Shown: positions 16,495-24,345 of the stretch, in pieces
Position numbering within the stretch: position 1 is the first letter of the stretch
How the letters are laid out: the number at the start of each line of letters is the position of its first letter
From: Ferruginibacter sp.
GTDB taxonomy: Bacteria > Bacteroidota > Bacteroidia > Chitinophagales > Chitinophagaceae
DNA: 64,000 nt
Reading direction: 5' to 3'
NCBI RefSeq assembly: GCF_028288465.1
Contig: NZ_JAQBNR010000061.1
Coordinates: 1-64,000 of the forward strand
Translations under genes and position numbers: made by a program
Notes under the pieces: generated by a model
Told to the model about the DNA's origin: nothing
What the model saw: the letters and a program-made list of their open reading frames with translations, nothing else
Databases searched by the model: none

Positions 16495-16512
16495 AGCCGA
16501 TAGTTATCGGCT
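16495..16512. other. Short perfect inverted repeat
   Basis: AGCCGATA-gt-TATCGGCT, 8-bp arms with a 2-base spacer, between folD and queE. There is no T run, so it is a poor terminator. The 11-mer CATCGTTGTGT just before it (16483-16493) recurs at 22198-22208 after guaB. Confidence 0.4.
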
Positions 16513-16587
16513 CACTTTTACCGTATACCCTTTAGCGGCTTTTATCTAAGTGTAACAGCAGCTGTTCATTAGAATGATTAATAAAAA

Positions 16588-17211
16588 ATGACTATAACTT
16601 CTTCCACCATAACGCAACAACTTCCTGTAATGGAACACTTCTATACCATCCAGGGAGAAGGTGGCCACCAGGGCCGGGCCGCTTACTTTATACGCCTTGG
16701 CGGATGCGACGTAGGCTGTGTTTGGTGTGATGTAAAAGACAGCTGGGATGCAAATAAACATCCGTTGATGGCTATTGATACACTTGTTGAAATAGTAGCA
16801 GCAACGCCTGCCAGGCTGGTGGTAATTACGGGTGGCGAACCACTGATGCATGATTTAACAGCACTCACATCTGCCTTACAGGCAAAAGGTTTTGAAACAA
16901 ATATTGAAACCTCCGGATCCCATCCCCTATCCGGCAGCTGGGACTGGATCTGCCTTTCGCCCAAAAAATTCAAAGCACCGCTACCCGAAGTTGTTCCATT
17001 CGCCAACGAATTAAAAGTCGTCATTTTTAATCAGTCAGATTTTACCTGGGCAGAAAAATATGCTGCGCTTGTTACTCCGCATTGCAAATTATATTTACAA
17101 CCCGAATGGGATAAGGCATCGGTGGTTACACCTTTAATTATCGATTATATCAAAGCCAATCCCCAATGGCAGCTTTCTTTACAAATACACAAATACATAA
17201 ACGTACCATAA
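16588..17211 (+). CDS. queE: 7-carboxy-7-deazaguanine synthase (radical SAM)
   Basis: Radical S-adenosylmethionine enzyme that ring-contracts 6-carboxy-tetrahydropterin to 7-carboxy-7-deazaguanine, the step committing to queuosine (or 7-deazaguanine) synthesis. 207 residues. The [4Fe-4S] ligands are the compact CX3CX2C motif at C40, C44 and C47 (GGCDVGCVWCDVKDSWD), with YTIQGEGGHQGRAAYFIRLG before it and VVITGGEPLMH near residue 90. QueC, QueD and QueF are not in the window. It is monocistronic, 137 bases after folD. Confidence 0.92.
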   Translation: MTITSSTITQQLPVMEHFYTIQGEGGHQGRAAYFIRLGGCDVGCVWCDVKDSWDANKHPLMAIDTLVEIVAATPARLVVITGGEPLMHDLTALTSALQAKGFETNIETSGSHPLSGSWDWICLSPKKFKAPLPEVVPFANELKVVIFNQSDFTWAEKYAALVTPHCKLYLQPEWDKASVVTPLIIDYIKANPQWQLSLQIHKYINVP

Positions 17212-17350
17212 AGCCGAAAGCTTAAGGCAGAAAGCAAAAGGCAAAGTGAAAAACCACGTTGCTATTTATCAGTAAGTCCAATACTTTCAGCCTTTAGGCT
17301 TCATGCTCTAAGCGTTTGGCGTTAAGCTTTAAGCCTTCTGCTTCCAAAAG
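17212..17350. repeat. Degenerate AAGGC/GCCTT-rich imperfect inverted repeat
   Basis: The words GAAAGC, AAGGC and AAAGGC recur at 17213-17250 and the complementary words GCCTTTAGGCTT, GCGTTAAGCTTTAAGCC and TTCTGCTT at 17289-17343, so the segment could fold into a long imperfect stem. No conserved coding frame. It separates queE from the PorE-like gene and probably represents an intergenic structural repeat. Confidence 0.4.
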
Positions 17351-17411
17351 CAACTTTAACAGCCATCACAATTTTTTCTTTGTAATTCGTTTTACCTTCA
17401 ACCAACAATTG

Positions 17412-19352
17412 ATGTGTATGGCAATAACAAAAATTACTTTTAAAAGACTGGCTTTGGTTGTATGCTCACTTTCCTGCTTTGTTGCAGTAAGTAAAGCCCA
17501 ATGGTACAGTCCTGAAAAAGTAAATAAAAAAGCGTACGCTATTTATGAATCAGCATATCAAAATGCAATGGATCAAAAATATGATGCTGCCATTGCCGAC
17601 ATTGATAAAGCCATCAGCATTGACCCTAAATTTGTAGAAGCCTGGCTAACCAAAGCAGGCATTTACGCCGATCAGAAAAAATATGATTCTTCGGTTATTA
17701 ATTTTGAAAAAGCCTTGCAGCTGGATTCCGTGTTTGCAAAAACTTATTTGCTGCCCTACTCAATTTCACTTGCGGGCATGGGTCAATTTCAAAAAGCATT
17801 AACAGCAATTACCGAATTTTTAACCAACCCCACACTCAATCCGCAAAGCATTAAAGCAGGCAATTACCGCAAAAGCGTATATGAATTTGCATTGGAGTAT
17901 GATAAAAAACATCCGGCGAAAAATTATGTTTTTGCCCGCAAAAATTTAGGCGACAGTGTAAACTCAGATGCGCTGGAATATTATCCATCACTTACCATTG
18001 ATGGCAAAAAATTAATTTTCACAAGGCGTCTTTCAGGTGATGAAGATTTTTATGAATCCGACTTTACAAATGGAAAATGGAGCAAGGCAAAACCGCTCGG
18101 AGGAAAAGTAAATACCAATTTAAATGAAGGAGCACAAAACATCTCGCAGGATGGAGAGTGGATTATTTTCACAGGATGTAATTACCCCGAAGGCCAGGGC
18201 AGCTGCGATTTATATATTTCATTCAAAACAAAAAATGGCTGGAGCGAAGCAGAAAATATTGGCCCGGTCGTAAACACCGATTTCTGGGAATCATCGCCTT
18301 CCCTCTCCCCGGATAAAAGAGATCTTTATTTTTCCAGCAACCAGTCGGGAACCTATGGTGGTAAAGACATTTGGGTAACCCACCGCAGCAATGCCGGAAA
18401 ATGGAGCAGGCCGGAAAACCTGGGTCCAACCATCAATACCAAAGGCGATGAAAGCTGTTCATTTATGTACGCCGATAACCAAACATTATTTTTTAACAGC
18501 AACGGCCATCCCGGCTACGGCCAAACAGATTTATTCTTTTCCAAAAAAATAACAGACAGCACATGGAGTGAACCCGAAAATTTAGGCTATCCCATCAACA
18601 CCATTGATGAAGAGGGTTCTTTAGTTGTAGCTGCCGATGGAAAAACGGCTTATTACGCAAGCGACGGAAGCGACACCCGTGGCGGATTGGATTTATATAG
18701 TTTTCAGCTGCGGGAAGATATACAGCCGCCCAGAACGCTATGGGTAAAAGGAAAAGTATTTGATGCCAAAACAAAAAATGGCTTGCCTTCTTCGGTTGAG
18801 CTAACGGATATCAATACACGCCGTTTAATCAGCAAGGTGCAAACGGATGAAGATGGTAATTATCTAACAACACTCCCCGTGGGTAAAGATTATGCTTTTA
18901 ACGTGAACCGGAAAGGATATCTCTTTTTTTCTGAGCATTATAATATTGATGCAAGTAGTGATTCAGTTTATACCGCCGATATTCCCTTGCAGCCAATTGA
19001 AACAGGCGCTTCAATTATTTTAAAAAATATTTTTTTCGACACAAAGAAAACAGCATTAAAACCAGCGTCGATTGTCGAACTGGATAAGGTAATTCAATTG
19101 ATGAATGATAACCCGAAACTGAAAATTGTAATTACCGGCTTTACTGATAATGTTGGTAAACCACAGGACAATGTTGTGTTATCCAACGGCAGGGCATTAT
19201 CCGTTGTAAACTACCTGCTGGCAAGCAGGCAAATAGCCCGCGAACGGCTGCAGTTTAAAGGATTGGGTGCTGCAAAACCAATTGCAGACAACAGCACAGA
19301 ACAGGGCAAGGCGCTTAACCGCAGAACGGAGTTAAGCGTTATCAGTAATTAA
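17412..19352 (+). CDS. PorE-like envelope protein: TPR, WD40-like propeller, carboxypeptidase-regulatory domain, OmpA C-domain
   Basis: 646 residues from the ATG at 17412 (17418 also possible); the frame is open 32 codons further but the signal peptide (RLALVVCSLSCFVAVSKA) fixes the start. Order of domains: TPRs at about 20-150 (DAAIADIDKAISIDPKFVEAW), PD40/WD40-like propeller at about 180-420 (LEYYPSLTIDGKKLIFTRR, WSEAENIGPVVNTDFWESSP), a carboxypeptidase-regulatory-like domain at about 440-525, and an OmpA peptidoglycan-binding domain at the end (IFFDTKKTALKP ... ITGFTDNVGK ... NRRTELSV). This is the order described for PorE, a peptidoglycan-anchored accessory of the type IX secretion system in Porphyromonas. 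Paralogues with this order are common in the phylum, so orthology is inference. Confidence 0.82.
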   Translation: MCMAITKITFKRLALVVCSLSCFVAVSKAQWYSPEKVNKKAYAIYESAYQNAMDQKYDAAIADIDKAISIDPKFVEAWLTKAGIYADQKKYDSSVINFEKALQLDSVFAKTYLLPYSISLAGMGQFQKALTAITEFLTNPTLNPQSIKAGNYRKSVYEFALEYDKKHPAKNYVFARKNLGDSVNSDALEYYPSLTIDGKKLIFTRRLSGDEDFYESDFTNGKWSKAKPLGGKVNTNLNEGAQNISQDGEWIIFTGCNYPEGQGSCDLYISFKTKNGWSEAENIGPVVNTDFWESSPSLSPDKRDLYFSSNQSGTYGGKDIWVTHRSNAGKWSRPENLGPTINTKGDESCSFMYADNQTLFFNSNGHPGYGQTDLFFSKKITDSTWSEPENLGYPINTIDEEGSLVVAADGKTAYYASDGSDTRGGLDLYSFQLREDIQPPRTLWVKGKVFDAKTKNGLPSSVELTDINTRRLISKVQTDEDGNYLTTLPVGKDYAFNVNRKGYLFFSEHYNIDASSDSVYTADIPLQPIETGASIILKNIFFDTKKTALKPASIVELDKVIQLMNDNPKLKIVITGFTDNVGKPQDNVVLSNGRALSVVNYLLASRQIARERLQFKGLGAAKPIADNSTEQGKALNRRTELSVISN

Positions 19353-19414
19353 TATTGTGTTTTGGTAAAAAGATTTTTTATTATTGTTCTTACATTTACC
19401 AAGCCGCCATCCCC

Positions 19415-20512
19415 ATGTCTGATTTGCTTTATCAAATTGCATTAACCCTTGTGCCCAATATTGGCGATGTACACGCCAAGTCGTTGATAAGTATATATGG
19501 CGATGCTCAGTCCGTGTTTAAAGCAAAAAAGAAGGAGCTTGAAAACCTGGAAGGTATTGGCACTGTAAGGGCTAACAGCATCAAATCATTTACAGATTTT
19601 ACCAGTAGCGAAGCCGAAATAAAATTTATTGAACAGTATAAAATCACCCCGCTTTTTATAACAGATAAAAATTATCCGCAACGCTTATTAAACTGTTACG
19701 ATAGCCCGCTGCTGCTGTTTTACAGGGGAACGGCTGACTTAAATACGAGCCGGATTATTTCGATCGTAGGAACCCGAAGCAACAGTGATTATGGCAAAGC
19801 CGTTTGCGAAAAAATAGTAGAAGAGTTACAATCAGAAAATGTATTGGTAGTAAGTGGCCTGGCATATGGTATTGACACCATTGCGCATAAGGCGGCATTA
19901 AAAAACAATCTGTCTACAGTAGGCGTACTTGCGCATGGGCTCGACAGAATTTACCCTCCGCAAAATAAAAGCATGGCCAAACAAATGGTAGAACAGGGCG
20001 GATTACTTACCGAATTCTTAAACAACACCAACCCCGATAAACAGAATTTCCCCAAACGAAACCGTATTGTCGCAGGCATGTGTGATGGGTTGGTGGTGAT
20101 AGAAAGCGGCAAAAAAGGAGGCTCATTAATTACTGCTGAATTAGCCAACGGGTACAACAAAGATGTTTTTGCTATACCCGGCAAAACAACTGACAGCAAA
20201 AGTGAAGGATGCAATTATTTGGTAAAAAATAATAAAGCTTCTTTAATCACCGGCGGAGATGACCTGCTCGAAATGATGAATTGGAAATCTGCCACAAAAA
20301 CTACCCATAAAAAACAACGGGAACTATTTATCGAATTTACCGCAGATGAAAAAATAGTGGTAGATATATTACAGCAGCACGAAAGCCTGCAGATAGACCA
20401 GCTGTATTTTAAAAGTAGCCTCAGTAGTAGCGCCATGGCTGCGGCTTTACTGATGCTCGAAATGAATGGCATAGTTGACAGCTTACCCGGTAAAGTATAT
20501 AAAATAAGTTGA
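19415..20512 (+). CDS. dprA: DNA-processing protein DprA (Smf)
   Basis: Loads RecA on incoming single-stranded DNA during natural transformation. 365 residues from MSDLLYQIALTLVPNIGDVH at 19415; the longer frame to 19355 adds a Cys/Tyr-rich stretch with no family match and starts right after the previous stop. Seen: N-terminal SAM/HhH-like part (LENLEGIGTVRANSI), Rossmann-like core with SIVGTRSNSDYGKAV, VVSGLAYGIDTIAHKAAL, FPKRNRIVAGM and VIESGKKGGSLITAELA, and a C-terminal winged helix (VDILQQHESLQIDQLYF). Its presence suggests competence potential; no comEC or pilus genes are in the window. Confidence 0.95.
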   Translation: MSDLLYQIALTLVPNIGDVHAKSLISIYGDAQSVFKAKKKELENLEGIGTVRANSIKSFTDFTSSEAEIKFIEQYKITPLFITDKNYPQRLLNCYDSPLLLFYRGTADLNTSRIISIVGTRSNSDYGKAVCEKIVEELQSENVLVVSGLAYGIDTIAHKAALKNNLSTVGVLAHGLDRIYPPQNKSMAKQMVEQGGLLTEFLNNTNPDKQNFPKRNRIVAGMCDGLVVIESGKKGGSLITAELANGYNKDVFAIPGKTTDSKSEGCNYLVKNNKASLITGGDDLLEMMNWKSATKTTHKKQRELFIEFTADEKIVVDILQQHESLQIDQLYFKSSLSSSAMAAALLMLEMNGIVDSLPGKVYKIS

Positions 20513-20533
20513 TACTTTAAAAAAATCCTTTGG

Positions 20534-20566
20534 TTTTGGGAGCGTTTGCTTTTTCATATATCTTTG
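20534..20566 (+). promoter_or_regulatory. Canonical promoter of guaB
   Basis: TTTTG at 20534-20538, a 20-base spacer, and -7 box TATCTTTG at 20559-20566, which ends 3 bases before the chosen guaB ATG (20570). The spacing implies transcription starting at or inside the start codon. It also shows the longer frame (start 20546) is not used from this promoter. Confidence 0.8.
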
Positions 20567-20569
20567 CCT

Positions 20570-22063
20570 ATGGCAACAATAAACAACACTCCGGCACAAA
20601 CAAAATCCAACAAATTTTTCGGTGAAGGCTTAACGTTCGATGACGTTTTACTTATGCCTGCTTATTCAGAAGTCCTTCCACGCGAAGTTGACATCACCGC
20701 TACACTTACAAAGTCAATAAAATTAAATGTACCCATGCTGAGCGCAGCCATGGATACCGTAACTGAAGCCCAGCTGGCAATTGCCCTGGCACGGGAAGGT
20801 GGCCTTGGCATATTGCATAAAAATATGAGTATTGATCAGCAGGCCGACCAGGTAAGAAAAGTTAAAAGAAGTGAAAACGGATTGATACTTGATCCTATCA
20901 CATTAAGTCCTGACGCCACCATTGGCGAGGCAATCAGGCTGATGCGGGAAAATAAAATCGGCGGTATTCCAATTGTTGATGGTGCACAAAAATTAATAGG
21001 TATTCTTACCAACCGCGATCTTCGCTTTGAAACCAATTTCAAAGAAAAGGTAAGTACCATCATGACCAAGGAAAACCTGATTACTGCCCCCGAAGGCACC
21101 GATCTTAAAAAAGCAGAACTCATCTTCAAAAAAAATAAAATAGAAAAATTACCCGTTGTCAACAAAGCCGGCAAACTGATTGGCCTGGTAACATTTGGCG
21201 ATATACTTAAATTAAAAAGCCATCCCAATTCAGTAAAAGATTCCTTCGGCAGGTTACTGGTTGGCGCAGGAGTTGGCATTACGAAAGATACACTTGACAG
21301 GGTTGCCGCTTTACAAAAAGCGGGTGTCGACATTATTTGTATGGACAGCGCACACGGCCACACAAAAGGTGTGATAGATGCAGTAAAAGCAATTAAAAAA
21401 ACTTTCAAAGGTATACAGGTAATTGCGGGTAACGTGGGCACCGGTGCAGGTGCCACAGCGTTGGCCGAGGCCGGCGCTGATGCGGTGAAAGTAGGTATAG
21501 GACCAGGTTCTATCTGTACTACGCGTATTGTTGCAGGTACAGGTGTTCCTCAAATAACTGCCGTAATGGAGGTTGCCGCAGCGTTAAAAGGAAAGAATGT
21601 TGGCATCATCAGCGATGGCGGCATACGTTACACCGGTGATATGGTTAAAGCATTGGCCGCAGGTGCCAGTTGCGTGATGATGGGCAATGTTTTTGCAGGC
21701 ACGGAAGAGAGCCCCGGCGAAACAATTATTTACGAAGGAAGAAGGTTCAAGCAATACCGCGGCATGGGTTCGCTGGGTGCTATGTCGCAAGGCAGCAGCG
21801 ACCGTTATTTCCAGGACGTGGAGGCCGATATCAAAAAATTTGTACCGGAAGGCATTGAAGGAAGGGTTGCGTTTAAAGGTCCGTTAAAAGAAATTGTGTA
21901 TCAGTATACAGGCGGCTTAAGGGCAGGGATGGGGTATTGCGGAGCCAATAATGTTAAAGCCTTGCAGAATGCTAAATTTGTAAAAATAACGAACGCGGGT
22001 ATGCGTGAAAGTCATGCTCACGATATTGCCATCACAAAAGAAGCCCCTAATTACAGCAGGTAA
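20570..22063 (+). CDS. guaB: Inosine-5'-monophosphate dehydrogenase
   Basis: NAD-dependent oxidation of IMP to XMP, rate-limiting for guanine nucleotides. 497 residues from MATINNTPAQ. (beta/alpha)8 barrel with an inserted pair of CBS domains at about 105-220 (TLSPDATIGEAIRLM, ITAPEGTDLKKAEL). FFGEGLTFDDVLLMPAYSEV opens the fold. The catalytic cysteine is C316 in GIGPGSICTTRIV, and the flap carries RYFQD. The CBS module is full length. Its start sits on its own promoter, 57 bases after dprA. Confidence 0.97.
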   Translation: MATINNTPAQTKSNKFFGEGLTFDDVLLMPAYSEVLPREVDITATLTKSIKLNVPMLSAAMDTVTEAQLAIALAREGGLGILHKNMSIDQQADQVRKVKRSENGLILDPITLSPDATIGEAIRLMRENKIGGIPIVDGAQKLIGILTNRDLRFETNFKEKVSTIMTKENLITAPEGTDLKKAELIFKKNKIEKLPVVNKAGKLIGLVTFGDILKLKSHPNSVKDSFGRLLVGAGVGITKDTLDRVAALQKAGVDIICMDSAHGHTKGVIDAVKAIKKTFKGIQVIAGNVGTGAGATALAEAGADAVKVGIGPGSICTTRIVAGTGVPQITAVMEVAAALKGKNVGIISDGGIRYTGDMVKALAAGASCVMMGNVFAGTEESPGETIIYEGRRFKQYRGMGSLGAMSQGSSDRYFQDVEADIKKFVPEGIEGRVAFKGPLKEIVYQYTGGLRAGMGYCGANNVKALQNAKFVKITNAGMRESHAHDIAITKEAPNYSR

Positions 22064-22270
22064 ATAATGCAGTCTTATTGTCCGGGCTTTGAAGCCATGT
22101 GGTACATCGTTGCATCGCCCTCTTGAACTATGTGGCTTTAATGAACGGTTACGTGTATACATAACATTTCGTGCAACGATTGCACTAAAACAGATGTCAT
22201 CGTTGTGTTGTTAAGTTTTAAAACAAAAAATATATTCCGGCAAACTTCTGCACAGGTTGCAAAAATTATC

Positions 22271-23458
22271 ATGAAACAAAACCGGCATAATAATACTGTC
22301 TTTGCATTTTACCGTTTCAAATTACAGCTGTTGGCAGCAGTGTTTTTTCTGTTATCTTTCACTTCGTCAGCCCAGGATTCTTCACACATAAGGGTGTCAT
22401 TGCTTACCTGTACACCTGGCGATGAATTATATTCAACTTTTGGTCACAGTGCATTACGTGTAACAGACAGCAGCAGTGTATCAGATATTGTTTTTAACTA
22501 TGGCACTTTTAATTTCGATGATCCCGGTTTCTACATGAAATTTATCAGGGGTAAACTATTGTATTATGTTTCTACTGCAGATTTTCCTGACTTTAAAGAA
22601 GAATACCAGACTACCAACAGGGGCATGACGGAACAGGTATTAAATTTAAGTGCCACCGAAAAAATAGCCCTCATGCATTTTGTTTACAATAATGCAAAGG
22701 AGCAAAACCGGTATTATCAATATGATTTCTTTCTGGATAATTGCACCACGAGGCTCAGGGATATTATCGTACAATTTAAAACCAATTATCCTCCATTGAA
22801 GCCCGTGATGCCCGCAAACACAAGGTTTCGCCAGGCCATTCATGAATACCTTGATAAAGGTGGCAAGTACTGGAGCAAATTAGGCATTGACCTTTTGCTG
22901 GGCGCTCCCACTGATGCTGTAATGACTACCGCTCAATCTCAATTTTTACCCGATAACCTGATGAAGGCATTGGACAGCACAAATCCGCAGCATCAGTTGG
23001 TTGTGAGTGAAAGCAAGTTGTATCCATTTACACCGGCAGACAACGGTCATTCCTTTTTTACGCCAATGGTCGTTTTTTCAATTTTATTAGTATTCATCAT
23101 CGCCTTAAGTTTTTCCGGCAATAAAAAAATCATCCTCTTTTTAAACGGTTTCGATGGATTGTTACTTTTTTTAACCGGCGCTTTGGGCATTTTATTTGTG
23201 TTCATGTGGACAAGCACTGATCACTCCATGGTTAAAAATAACTTCAACTTGCTTTGGGCATGGCCAACAAATATCGTGTTTGCATTTTTTGTTAACAGCA
23301 AAAAAAATTGGGTAAAAAAATATTTAGCTCTGCTTTCCCTTGGTTTGATCATAGTATTATTGAGTTGGTTTTTTCTGCCACAGCAAATGAATAACGCATT
23401 GTTGCCGGTAATTTTACTACTGTTGTACAGGAGCTATCGCAGATACCAGTTATTTTGA
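22271..23458 (+). CDS. DUF4105 (Lnb-like) membrane protein
   Basis: 395 residues from the ATG at 22271; a GTG 22 codons upstream is possible but adds a non-signal stretch. A signal peptide (LLAAVFFLLSFTSSAQ) is followed by a periplasmic domain with the DUF4105/Lnb catalytic pattern: TCTPGDELYSTFGHSALRV with H59 and FFLDNCTTRLRDI with C158. From about residue 285 there are four to five membrane helices. Related proteins with this domain (Lnb in Gram-positives) transfer an acyl chain to make lyso-form lipoproteins; Bacteroidota relatives are therefore candidates for lipoprotein N-acylation, but here that is family inference. Its stop overlaps the TTG preceding the hydrolase gene, so the two are one transcription unit. 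Confidence 0.85.
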   Translation: MKQNRHNNTVFAFYRFKLQLLAAVFFLLSFTSSAQDSSHIRVSLLTCTPGDELYSTFGHSALRVTDSSSVSDIVFNYGTFNFDDPGFYMKFIRGKLLYYVSTADFPDFKEEYQTTNRGMTEQVLNLSATEKIALMHFVYNNAKEQNRYYQYDFFLDNCTTRLRDIIVQFKTNYPPLKPVMPANTRFRQAIHEYLDKGGKYWSKLGIDLLLGAPTDAVMTTAQSQFLPDNLMKALDSTNPQHQLVVSESKLYPFTPADNGHSFFTPMVVFSILLVFIIALSFSGNKKIILFLNGFDGLLLFLTGALGILFVFMWTSTDHSMVKNNFNLLWAWPTNIVFAFFVNSKKNWVKKYLALLSLGLIIVLLSWFFLPQQMNNALLPVILLLLYRSYRRYQLF

Positions 23459-23463
23459 TTTTT

Positions 23464-24270
23464 ATGGAAGCAAAACATATTATCTGTCAAAATTCGTTCG
23501 TTTACTACCAGGTTTATGGTGCAGGCAAACCTGTGGTATTAGTGCATGGCTTTGGTGAAGACGGTACAGTTTGGCAACCGCAAATTGATTTTCTGAAGGA
23601 ATATTTCCGTCTCATTGTTCCCGATATTCCGGGCAGCGGACAATCGGAAATAATAAAAGATGCCAATATTGATACCTATGCGGAAGTAGTAAAACAAATA
23701 ATAGACAAGGAATACCCCGAAGGAAAAACGCAGGTTACACTCATAGGACACAGTATGGGTGGGTATGTAACGCTGGCATTTGCCGGGAAATATTCCGGAT
23801 GTTTAAACAGCATCGGATTATTTCACTCAACAGCTTTTGCCGACCCCGAAGAAAAAAAGCAAACAAGGCGCAAAGCCATCGATTTTATAAAAACAAAAGG
23901 GGCTTTCTCATTTTTGAAAACAAGTACCCCCGGATTGTTTACAAAATCGTTTGCTGAAAAGGCGCCTGAAAAAATAAATGCATTGATTGAAGAAGGCAAA
24001 AAATTCAGCAATGAAGCCCTGGTTCAATATTACGAAGCAATGATTGAACGACCGGACAGAACAAGCGTATTAAAACAAATGAATACACCGGTATTGTTTA
24101 TTATTGGCGAAAATGACATAGCCATTCCCTTGCAAAGCAGCCTGCAACAATGCTACCTGCCGAACCAATCGTATGTTACCATTTTAGAACAGTCAGCCCA
24201 CATGGGCATGTGGGAGGAATCGGAAAAAGCCAATAAAGTATTGTTCAATTTTTTATTCAATTACTTTTAA
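23464..24270 (+). CDS. Alpha/beta hydrolase
   Basis: 268 residues from the ATG at 23464, five bases after the stop of the DUF4105 gene. Canonical alpha/beta-hydrolase fold: oxyanion loop PVVLVHGFGEDGTVW, nucleophile elbow LIGHSMGG with S97, acid in FIIGENDIAIPL, and the histidine in EQSAHMGMWEES. No signal peptide, so cytoplasmic. The cap domain at about 130-200 is Lys-rich. The substrate is unknown; co-occurrence with an acyl-transfer-like membrane protein is suggestive only. Confidence 0.9.
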   Translation: MEAKHIICQNSFVYYQVYGAGKPVVLVHGFGEDGTVWQPQIDFLKEYFRLIVPDIPGSGQSEIIKDANIDTYAEVVKQIIDKEYPEGKTQVTLIGHSMGGYVTLAFAGKYSGCLNSIGLFHSTAFADPEEKKQTRRKAIDFIKTKGAFSFLKTSTPGLFTKSFAEKAPEKINALIEEGKKFSNEALVQYYEAMIERPDRTSVLKQMNTPVLFIIGENDIAIPLQSSLQQCYLPNQSYVTILEQSAHMGMWEESEKANKVLFNFLFNYF

Positions 24271-24345
24271 CAAGCTAACCATCCGGCCACCCAACGTTTT
24301 TAACTATATTTATATCTATTATTTGCCTAAACTGCAGGACAAAGA

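Noticed and set aside
16495..16512. Terminator of folD
   Set aside because: The stem of 8 bp lacks a T run; kept as a plain inverted repeat.
20836..21456. 206-codon open frame on the minus strand inside guaB
   Set aside because: It lies antisense to guaB, is Pro/Ser-rich as a mirror of the guaB codons, and has no promoter or family features.
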